The notes beneath the pieces are model-generated. The model had not been told where the DNA came from, made no database searches, and worked only from the letters and a program-made list of their open reading frames with translations. A DNA stretch of 15,430 bases from Rubrivivax sp. (GTDB lineage: Bacteria; Pseudomonadota; Gammaproteobacteria; Burkholderiales; Burkholderiaceae_C). The translations under genes and the position numbers were made by a program. This document shows, in pieces, positions 8,718 through 14,778 of this stretch. Position 1 is the first letter of the stretch, and each line of letters opens with the position of its first letter. The stretch spans positions 1 to 15,430 of the forward strand of contig JAUYAJ010000517.1 in NCBI GenBank assembly GCA_030693565.1, written 5' to 3'.

Positions 8718-9440
8718 TCAGACGGCCAGCCACTGGGCCAGCATCGCGTGGTCGTCTTGTAGCTGCGCCGGGCTGCCCTCGAAGACGATGTGACCATGGC
8801 CCATCACGCAAACCTGGTTCGAGACTTTCAGCGCGATGGCCAGCTTCTGCTCCACGAGCACCACCGAGACGCCCTGGCGCTGCATGTCCTGGATGCATTC
8901 GGCCACTTGGGCGACGATCTTCGGCGCCAGGCCTTCGGTGGGTTCGTCGATCAGGATGGCCAGTGGGTTGCCAAGCAAAGACCGGCACATCGTCAGCATC
9001 TGCTGCTCGCCACCGGACAGGCTGCCGGCCTTGGTGCCGCGCCGTTCTTTCAAGCCTGGAAAGTAGTCGAACATCTGTGCCACGGTCCAGCGCACGGCGC
9101 CGGCCACGGGCGGCTGTTCGCCCATGCGCAGGTTGTCGTCCACCGTCAGGTTGGCGAACACCTCGCGCTCTTCCGGCACATAAGCCAGTCCGGCGCGGCA
9201 GATCGTGTGCGGCTGCGCACCGGCCAGCGCGCGGCCGCCCAGATCGACGCTGCCGGCGCTGGGCTCAACCAGGCCCATGATGGCCTTCAGCGTCGTCGAC
9301 CGGCCCGATCCATTGCGGCCCAGCAGGCTGACCACTTCGCCGCGCCCCACCGACAGCGTGACGCCGCGCAAGACATGGCTCTTGCCGTAATGCGCATGAA
9401 GGCCGTCCACGCGCAGCAGGGGCTGGGTGCCGGCGTTCAT
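8718..9440 (-). CDS. livF: Liv/HAAT-type ABC importer ATPase, LivF-like, with altered Walker A
   Basis: One of two ATPases predicted to power the LivHM permease at the inner face of the membrane; 240 residues, normal for LivF. The signature is LSGGE (141-145), Walker B is ILIDEP with D165 and E166, and VEQ (196-198) is the usual LivF form of the switch region. The family block GLAYVPEEREVF is present. Oddity: Walker A reads GRNGSGRST, so R47 (codon CGG at 9302-9300) stands where the ATP-binding lysine should be. Changing a lysine AAG to CGG takes two base changes, so a single read error does not explain it. The start at 9440 has GGAGGG (9453-9448) 7 nt upstream; the frame's earlier extension overlaps livG and has no such site. 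Confidence 0.92.
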   Translation of the reverse strand: MNAGTQPLLRVDGLHAHYGKSHVLRGVTLSVGRGEVVSLLGRNGSGRSTTLKAIMGLVEPSAGSVDLGGRALAGAQPHTICRAGLAYVPEEREVFANLTVDDNLRMGEQPPVAGAVRWTVAQMFDYFPGLKERRGTKAGSLSGGEQQMLTMCRSLLGNPLAILIDEPTEGLAPKIVAQVAECIQDMQRQGVSVVLVEQKLAIALKVSNQVCVMGHGHIVFEGSPAQLQDDHAMLAQWLAV

Positions 9441-9447
9441 CGGACGA

Positions 9448-9453
9448 CCCTCC
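9448..9453 (-). promoter_or_regulatory. Ribosome binding site deciding the livF start
   Basis: GGAGGG on the minus strand lies 7 nt upstream of the ATG at 9440. The livF frame stays open back to 9680, inside livG. This strong site picks the family-sized 240-residue protein over longer readings. Confidence 0.7.
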
Positions 9454-9461
9454 ACGCTGCG

Positions 9462-9487
9462 CGCTCCGGACTCAGCGCTGGGGAGCG
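9462..9487 (-). other. Stem-loop in the livG-livF gap
   Basis: CGCTCC (9462-9467) and GGAGCG (9482-9487) can pair over a 14-nt loop within the 58-nt gap between livG and livF, the widest internal gap of the operon. It ends upstream of the livF ribosome binding site. It might protect or divide the mRNA. A 6-bp stem is common by chance at this GC content, so support is modest. Confidence 0.25.
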
Positions 9488-9498
9488 ACCCGGCGCGC

Positions 9499-10257
9499 TC
9501 ATGCTGCACGCTCCTCGCCCAGATAGGCTTCGCGAACGCCCTGGTGCTGGCGGATCTCGGCCGGCGTGCCGGTGGCGATGATCTCGCCGTAGACCAGCAC
9601 GCTGATGCGCTCGCCCAGCGCGAACACCACATCCATGTCGTGCTCAACCAGCAAGAGCGTGCGCCCGGCCGTGACTTCACGGATCAACTCGGCCGTGTAC
9701 TGCGTCTCCTCGCTCGACATGCCGGCCATCGGCTCGTCCAGCAGCATCACCTTGGGGTCGGACGCCAGCGTCATCGCCAGTTCGAGCGAGCGCTGTCCGG
9801 AATAGGTCAACTCGCCACCCAGCGTGTCGGCCTGGCCTTGCAAGCGCACGCGTTCGAGCAGTTGCTCGGTCTCTTCGCGGATCGCCGCCATGCGCTCCAT
9901 GCGGCGCCAGAAGTTGTGCTGCAGCCGCCAGCGCTGCATCACGGCGACGCGCACGTTCTCGAACACGCTCAGCTTGGGGAAGATGTTGGTGATCTGAAAC
10001 GATCGCGCCAACCCCATGCGGTTGACGCGCTCCGGCGACCAGCCGTCGATGCGCAGGCCGTCCAGTTCGATCTCGCCGGCACTGGGCTTGAGGTTGCCGG
10101 AGATCAGGTGGAACAAGGTCGACTTGCCGGCGCCGTTCGGCCCGATGAGCGCGCGGCGCTCGCCGGCACGCAGTTCCAGGTCCACGCCGCGAATGATCTC
10201 GGTCGCGCCGAAGGACTTGCGAAGGCCGCGAATGCGCAGCACCGTGTCCTCGCTCAT
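9499..10257 (-). CDS. livG: Liv/HAAT-type ABC importer ATPase, LivG-like
   Basis: Second cytoplasmic ATPase of the importer, 252 residues. Intact Walker A GPNGAGKST with K45, Q-loop Q88 (RSFQITNIFP), a signature-region variant LTYSGQRSLELA (150-161), Walker B LLLDEP with D174 and E175, and switch His H206 (VEHDMD). The motif order and the MAGMS segment after Walker B are typical of LivG. With LivF carrying Arg in its P-loop, this subunit may supply the only fully canonical ATP site in the dimer. Its ATG overlaps the livM stop as ATGA (10254-10257), indicating translational coupling. No separate promoter is seen. Confidence 0.94.
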   Translation of the reverse strand: MSEDTVLRIRGLRKSFGATEIIRGVDLELRAGERRALIGPNGAGKSTLFHLISGNLKPSAGEIELDGLRIDGWSPERVNRMGLARSFQITNIFPKLSVFENVRVAVMQRWRLQHNFWRRMERMAAIREETEQLLERVRLQGQADTLGGELTYSGQRSLELAMTLASDPKVMLLDEPMAGMSSEETQYTAELIREVTAGRTLLLVEHDMDVVFALGERISVLVYGEIIATGTPAEIRQHQGVREAYLGEERAA

Positions 10258-11471
10258 GCCGCAGCTCCCAGGCGGCGCCGCACGGCCAGCGCGAACAGGC
10301 TGCCAGCCACCAGCATTCCAGCCGGCAGCGCCCAGGTCGACAACGCCGTCGGCGACCAGCTGCGGCCGAAGAACGCCACCGGCGGCAGTTCACCGGCCAT
10401 GCCCGCCAATGCCCGGTAGTCCTGCGAAAACAGGCGCTGCAGCAACTCGACGACGAAGACCGTGCCCGCACACAGCAGCAGCGCCGCGCCGACCGCAAGC
10501 AGGGCCAGCGGCAAGGTCGTGCGCCAGCCGCGCTGCCTGAGCAATCGACCGCCAGCACCGAACAGCCCGGACAGGCCAGCAGGCACGTACATCATCACTA
10601 GCACGAAGAGAACGCCTTGGTAGAGCAGCCACGACCGCGTGACGTCCGACACCGCGTAGCCGAAGAAGGTCATCAGCGCCGCACCCAGTGCCGGCCCGAG
10701 AAAGCTGCCGACGCCGCCGATGTAGCTGTTCAAGACCACGGCGGCCGACACGCCTGCATCAAAGACGGCGTAGTTGGCCGCTTCGTTGCTCATCGCCTGC
10801 AGGCCACCGGCCAGGCCGGAGAACATGGCCGAGATCGCAAAGGCCGACACCCCCAGGCCGTGCACGTTGTAGCCCAGAAAGCGCAGCCGGTGGCTGTTCT
10901 CGCGCAGCGCCAGCGTCAGGCGACCCATCGGCGTTAGGCTGTGGAAATACAGCAGGCCGATGCCCAGCAACACCCAGACCAGGGTCAGGTAGTAAACCTG
11001 CACCGTCGAGCCGAAATTCAGGCCCATGGCCGGCGCCCGCATCGCCGAAATGCCGGACTCGCCGCCGAACAAACCTTTGAGCTGCGGCGCCAGCGAGTGC
11101 AGCAGTTCAGCGATGGCCAGGGTGATCATCGCGAAGGTGGTGCCGCTGCGTTGGGTGGCAAACCAGCCGGCCACGACACCCACCGCCAGCCCGGCCGCCG
11201 CGCCGACCAGCGGTATCAGCGGCGTCGGCAACAGCCCGCTGCCGCCGAAGGCGTTCATGCCATGGACGACCGCAAACGCGCCCATGCCGAAGTAGGCCGC
11301 ATGGCCGAAGGACAGCATGCCGGCGCGCCCGCAGAGCAGGCTGTAGGCGCTGGCAAACAAGGCTGCGATGAGCATCTGGATCGACGCGATCAACAGGCCG
11401 GCGGGCAGGATGGTGGGCAATGCCGCCAGCAACGCCAGGCCGACGATCAAACCGGGGGCAGAGGTGCGCAT
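10254..11471 (-). CDS. livM: Liv/HAAT-type ABC importer permease, LivM-like, with C-terminal extension
   Basis: Integral inner-membrane subunit, 405 residues, mostly hydrophobic. The family signature CGRAGMLSFGHAAYFGMGA follows the first helices, and the core ends near residue 305 (MMYVPAGLSGLFGAGG). A roughly 100-residue tail beyond the core carries two further hydrophobic segments (about 317-340 and 378-397) joined by a loop with SQDYRALAG and ELPPVAFFG. Most LivM proteins end shortly after the VPAGL block, though longer versions exist. It forms the translocation pore with LivH. The ATG at 11471 lies 4 nt after the livH stop, and an AAGG about 10 nt upstream may serve as ribosome binding site. 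The substrate is unknown: branched-chain amino acids are only the family default. Confidence 0.92.
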   Translation of the reverse strand: MRTSAPGLIVGLALLAALPTILPAGLLIASIQMLIAALFASAYSLLCGRAGMLSFGHAAYFGMGAFAVVHGMNAFGGSGLLPTPLIPLVGAAAGLAVGVVAGWFATQRSGTTFAMITLAIAELLHSLAPQLKGLFGGESGISAMRAPAMGLNFGSTVQVYYLTLVWVLLGIGLLYFHSLTPMGRLTLALRENSHRLRFLGYNVHGLGVSAFAISAMFSGLAGGLQAMSNEAANYAVFDAGVSAAVVLNSYIGGVGSFLGPALGAALMTFFGYAVSDVTRSWLLYQGVLFVLVMMYVPAGLSGLFGAGGRLLRQRGWRTTLPLALLAVGAALLLCAGTVFVVELLQRLFSQDYRALAGMAGELPPVAFFGRSWSPTALSTWALPAGMLVAGSLFALAVRRRLGAAA

Positions 11472-11475
11472 CGGA

Positions 11476-12417
11476 TCAGGCCTTCTCGCCCATCAAGCCG
11501 CCCGGTCGAACGAGCAATATCAGCAACATCATCGCGAACGGCAGCGTGGCGGCCAGGCTCGACAACTTCAGCGTCATGAGCCCGCCCACCGCCTGCGCCC
11601 ACGCACCCGCACCCACGACAGCCAGCAGATCGGCCAGGCTGCGATCGACGCCCACCGCCAGCGAGGTGACGACGCCAATCAGCAGCGACGCCACCATGGC
11701 GCCCCCCAGCGACCCGAGCCCGCCGACGACGACAACCACGAAGACCATCACACCCACCTCCAAGGCCATGTTCGGGTTGGTGGTGTAGAACGCGCCGGCC
11801 ACTGCACCGGCCAGGCCCGCCAAGGCCGCACCGACGCCGAACACACCCATGAAAACGAGTTGCACGTTGTGCCCCAGCGCCTGGGCCATGCGCGGCCGGT
11901 AGATTGCGGCCCGCACAACGATGCCGATGCGCGTGTGCGTCAGCAGCAGATAGAGCGCAGCGAACATCGCGATCGCCACCCCAGCCATCAGGACGCGGTA
12001 GGCGGGGTACTGCTGGCGGCCGATGGTGAATGCTGCAAAGTCCAGCGCCGCTGGAATGCGGTAGTCCACCGGGTAGTTGCCGAAGAACAGCTTGATCGTC
12101 TCGGCAATGATGAACGACAGCCCGAAGGTGAGCAGCAATTCGTGGGCATGGCCGTGGTGATGCACGCGCCGCAGGAACCAGCGCTCGACGACCACGCCGA
12201 CGCCGCCCGCCAGCACCGTCGCCACCACGACGGCGGGGCCGAATCCGATCAAGCCCTGCAGCGTGTAGGCGAAGTAGGCGCCGAGCATGTAGAACGAGGC
12301 GTGGGCGAAGTTCAGCACGCCCATCATCCCGAACACCAGCGTCAGCCCCGCCGACACCATGAACAGCAGCAAGCCATAGACCAGCCCGTTCAACAGCGAG
12401 AAGACGAAGATGTCCAT
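11476..12417 (-). CDS. livH: Liv/HAAT-type ABC importer permease, LivH-like
   Basis: Inner-membrane pore subunit of the importer, 313 residues with about eight hydrophobic segments. The family signature GLTLVFGMMGVLNFAHASFYMLGAY is near the N-terminus, and GGLGSLGGA lies in the second half. The cytoplasmic stretch around residue 88 reads VHHHGHAHE, five histidines in seven residues, denser than I recall for LivH. Start: the ATG at 12417 is chosen. A TTG at 12423, two codons earlier, has AAGG 7 nt upstream and is a real alternative that would add two residues. It lies 29 nt after the binding-protein gene and 4 nt before livM, so all are surely cotranscribed. Confidence 0.94.
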   Translation of the reverse strand: MDIFVFSLLNGLVYGLLLFMVSAGLTLVFGMMGVLNFAHASFYMLGAYFAYTLQGLIGFGPAVVVATVLAGGVGVVVERWFLRRVHHHGHAHELLLTFGLSFIIAETIKLFFGNYPVDYRIPAALDFAAFTIGRQQYPAYRVLMAGVAIAMFAALYLLLTHTRIGIVVRAAIYRPRMAQALGHNVQLVFMGVFGVGAALAGLAGAVAGAFYTTNPNMALEVGVMVFVVVVVGGLGSLGGAMVASLLIGVVTSLAVGVDRSLADLLAVVGAGAWAQAVGGLMTLKLSSLAATLPFAMMLLILLVRPGGLMGEKA

Positions 12418-12446
12418 CAGCAATGCCCCGCCTTGCTCGGCTCGGA

Positions 12447-13691
12447 TCAGCCCGGGCGCTGCATCTTGCAGCTGGCCTGGACCGGGGCTGCCGCTTCTTC
12501 AGCGGTGAAGATCTTCACCGGCTTGAAGCCCAGGTCGGTGTCATCGACCTTGTACTTGGCGTCCTTGGAGACCACGGACACCACCAGCGGCAACAGCACC
12601 TGGTGGTCGCTGGCGCGCATGACGGCCTCGCCCATCGGCGTTTTCAGTCGCGTGGTTTCGAGCGCGCGGGCGAGCGCGTTGACATTGAGCTTGCCGTCCT
12701 CTGGCTTGGTGCGCTTGAGTGCATCGGCCACCATCTCCAGGCCGAACACGGTTTGCGGCTCGGTGGCAACCGCCGAGCGGCCGGTCTTGGCCTTGTAGTC
12801 GTTGAAGAAGCGCTCGCCTTCAGCGCCTGCCGCTTCAGGGTTGAAGGTCTGGGCGACGAAGTGCCCGACCGCTTGCTCACCGGCGTTGGCGATGTTGCCC
12901 ACCTGGTCCAGAAAGACGGTGCCGAAACGAACCTTCAGCCCCGCCGACTTCGTTGCCTTCATCAGCAGCAGCAGATCGTTCGACCAGTTGCCGGTCATGA
13001 CGGTGTCAGCGCCGGAGGCGCTGATCTTGGCCACATAGGGCGCGAAGTCCTGAATCTTGTTGGTGTCGTGCAGCGTCTTCTCGACGACCTGGTAGCCGCC
13101 AACGCCGGCGTTGTCGACGATGGCGCGCTCCATGTCATGACCCCAGGAGTAGTTCTGGTTGATCGAATAGACCCGCGTGCCCAGCGTCTGCGCCTGCTTC
13201 ATGGCCTGCACCAGCACCTTGGCGCGCACCTGCGCGTTGCCGCTGAAACGGAAGTGGTGGAAGTTGCACTTCTCGCCGGTCAATTCCAGCGCCTCGGCAC
13301 CGACGTTGATGTAGACGATCTCTTTGCCCGGATTGCGCAAGTTGTGCTTGCGCACGTCCTCGGTGATCTGGCCGCCGATCGCCGACGAAGCCCCTTGGAC
13401 GATGATCTGCACCCCCTCGGCAGCGGCTGCCTTGAGCTTGTCCGACGCACCGGCCGGCCCGCCTTGGTTGTCGTACTCCAGCAGCTGCACGGGCTGGCCG
13501 TTCCAGCCCCCCGCCGCGTTCAGCTTGTCGACGGCGTAGCGCACGGCGGCGCGGTAGGCCAGGCCCGACGAGGCCTGCGGGCCCGACAGCGTCTCCAGCA
13601 CGCCGATCTTCACCGGCGTGGCCTGGGCCAGGCCGCTCACCAGCGCGACCAGGGGAATGGCAGCGTGAATCGCAGATCGAACAGCATTCAT
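12447..13691 (-). CDS. Liv/HAAT-type periplasmic substrate-binding protein
   Basis: Secreted receptor that captures the substrate for LivHM, 414 residues. The signal peptide MNAVRSAIHA..LVSGLAQA has a basic start, a hydrophobic core and an AQA cleavage site after residue 24; the mature form begins TPVKIGVLETLSGPQAS, the usual type I Peripla_BP_6 start. There is no lipobox cysteine. Two cysteines are visible in the mature protein, one in EKCNFHHFRF and one near the C-terminus (ASCKMQRPG). The blocks INQNYSWGHDM and FRFSGNAQVRAKV mark a subgroup whose ligands are mostly aromatic or other carboxylates and amides rather than leucine, but I cannot assign a ligand. AAAGGAG (13704-13698) 6 nt upstream fixes the ATG at 13691. 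Strong ribosome binding suits the excess needed for a binding protein. Confidence 0.93.
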   Translation of the reverse strand: MNAVRSAIHAAIPLVALVSGLAQATPVKIGVLETLSGPQASSGLAYRAAVRYAVDKLNAAGGWNGQPVQLLEYDNQGGPAGASDKLKAAAAEGVQIIVQGASSAIGGQITEDVRKHNLRNPGKEIVYINVGAEALELTGEKCNFHHFRFSGNAQVRAKVLVQAMKQAQTLGTRVYSINQNYSWGHDMERAIVDNAGVGGYQVVEKTLHDTNKIQDFAPYVAKISASGADTVMTGNWSNDLLLLMKATKSAGLKVRFGTVFLDQVGNIANAGEQAVGHFVAQTFNPEAAGAEGERFFNDYKAKTGRSAVATEPQTVFGLEMVADALKRTKPEDGKLNVNALARALETTRLKTPMGEAVMRASDHQVLLPLVVSVVSKDAKYKVDDTDLGFKPVKIFTAEEAAAPVQASCKMQRPG

Positions 13692-13727
13692 CTTCGTCTC
13701 CTTTGAACGTGGGTAGGGGTCTCTGCG

Positions 13728-13739
13728 CACGCCGGCGTG
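13728..13739. other. Perfect 12-bp palindrome between SDR2 and the binding-protein gene
   Basis: CACGCCGGCGTG is a perfect palindrome without a loop, three bases after the SDR2 stop codon on the minus strand and 36 nt before the binding-protein start. It could be a protein site or, with a rearranged loop, an mRNA structure separating the highly translated receptor gene from the first gene. GC-rich palindromes of this size arise by chance now and then. Confidence 0.25.
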
Positions 13740-13742
13740 GCG

Positions 13743-14534
13743 TCAGAGGTACTCGACGTTGCCGTCGATGCTGATGGCCTGGCCCGTCATGTTTCGGGCC
13801 GCCGGCGAACACAGAAAGAGCGCCAGTGCGGCGACGTCGTCGGCATCGACCATGCGGCGCAGCGAAATCTTGCTCAGGTACTGCTGGCGCATCTCGTCGA
13901 CGCTGACGCCGACGGCTGCGGCGCGGGCGGCGATCACACCGCGCATGCGCTCGCCTTCGACCGTGCCGGGCAGGATTGCGTTGACGCGGATGTCGTGCGG
14001 CCCGAGCTCGATCGCCAGCGACTTTGTCAAGCCGACGATGGCCCACTTGCTCGCCGCATAGGGCGTGCGGTAGGCGTAGCCCAGGCGCCCCGCGACCGAA
14101 CCGATCGAGATCAGGCAAGGGCCGGCGAGCGACTGCTTGAGCATCGGTACTGCGCGCCGGGCGAAGTAGTACTGGCTGTTCAGATTGACGGCGATCGTGC
14201 GCTCCCACCCGGCGCCCTCGATGCTCTCGATCGGCCCCGTCGGGCCCGCGATGCCAGCGTTGTTGACCAGCACGTCCAGCCCGCCGAGCGACGCCTGCAC
14301 ATCGTCGAACACCAGGTCAATGTCGGCGGCCACCGCGACGTCGGCCATGCTGCCGGTGATGCCCGGCAGCTCGGCCGTCAAGCGGTCGAGGGCGCTGCGG
14401 TCGATGTCGCAAACATGAACCCGTGCCCCAGCCTCGTGAAACGCCCGCGCGATGGCCGCGCCGATGCCATTGGCACCCGCCGTCACGAGCACACGCAGAT
14501 GGGGCATTGGGCGAAGCGAGTCCAGTATGGGCAT
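13743..14534 (-). CDS. SDR family NAD(P)-dependent oxidoreductase (SDR2)
   Basis: Classical short-chain dehydrogenase of 263 residues and the first gene of the operon. The cofactor loop is TAGANGIG (the common TAG variant of TGxxxGxG), with CDIDR after the second strand, which favours NAD over NADP. NNAGIAGPTGPIE follows, and the catalytic set is GSVAGRLGYAYRTPYAASK with Tyr and Lys in YxxxK. The C-terminal GQAISIDGNVEYL is the usual SDR end. It likely oxidises an alcohol group of the imported compound or an intermediate. The ATG at 14534 is preceded by AGAGGA 5 nt upstream; the in-frame ATG at 14507 would also give a complete Rossmann fold but lacks such a site. It is divergent from the GAF regulator across a 244-nt gap. 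The substrate is unknown. Confidence 0.9.
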   Translation of the reverse strand: MPILDSLRPMPHLRVLVTAGANGIGAAIARAFHEAGARVHVCDIDRSALDRLTAELPGITGSMADVAVAADIDLVFDDVQASLGGLDVLVNNAGIAGPTGPIESIEGAGWERTIAVNLNSQYYFARRAVPMLKQSLAGPCLISIGSVAGRLGYAYRTPYAASKWAIVGLTKSLAIELGPHDIRVNAILPGTVEGERMRGVIAARAAAVGVSVDEMRQQYLSKISLRRMVDADDVAALALFLCSPAARNMTGQAISIDGNVEYL

Positions 14535-14778
14535 GCGATTCCTCTTGGGTGCTCGTGCTGCGCCGATGGGCGGCTGCAGGTCGATGCTGTGCGACAGAAA
14601 GTGCCTGCAGTCTCTGTGCATCGGAGCTGACGACCAATGTGCTGCGCGCACACTTTGGCGCCCATTTCAGTGTCTTTGCCGGCCTGCATTTGCCCGCGCC
14701 CGGCAGCACACCCTCTGGTAGCCTGTCGACGACACAGACGGCGCTTGGCCGCACACAGGACGACACCAGAGATCCCAC
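14535..14778. promoter_or_regulatory. Divergent intergenic region with a candidate operator
   Basis: This gap must hold the promoter of the eight-gene operon (minus) and that of the regulator (plus). An interrupted inverted repeat stands out: CGATGC (14582-14587) with GCATCG (14618-14623), and inside it ACAGA (14594-14598) with TCTGT (14613-14617). CTGTGC also occurs as a direct repeat at 14587-14592 and 14614-14619, 27 bp apart. On the minus strand TTGGTC-N17-GAGACT overlaps this region but matches sigma-70 poorly. No convincing sigma-54 element was found. The position 50-90 nt upstream of SDR2 suits a regulator site. Confidence 0.35.
14540..14545 (-). promoter_or_regulatory. Ribosome binding site deciding the SDR2 start
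   Basis: AGAGGA on the minus strand lies 5 nt upstream of the ATG at 14534. The reading frame is open to 14651, and a second ATG exists at 14507. This site favours the 263-residue protein. Confidence 0.65.

Noticed and set aside
8692..8988. An N-terminal extension of the BKACE gene upstream of 8691
   Set aside because: It would run into livF, lacks a ribosome site, and the protein motif SCAVTGS near the family N-terminus starts right after the ATG at 8691.
9291..9314. LivF as a pseudogene because of the altered Walker A
   Set aside because: The frame is intact at full length, and Walker B, signature and other motifs are conserved. One substitution at residue 47 is reported as unusual, not as decay.
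9441..9680. Possible longer LivF or a fused LivG-LivF reading
   Set aside because: The extension lies in another frame of livG and does not resemble an ABC protein; GGAGGG marks the start at 9440.
12423..13706. A 427-codon plus-strand open frame antisense to the binding-protein gene
   Set aside because: The opposite strand has a complete signal peptide, Shine-Dalgarno and family motifs. The plus-strand product has none and begins inside the livH-side gap without a ribosome site.
14690..14719. TTGCCC followed by TCTGGT as a promoter for the regulator
   Set aside because: The spacer is acceptable at 18 nt but the -10 resemblance is poor, so I do not call it.
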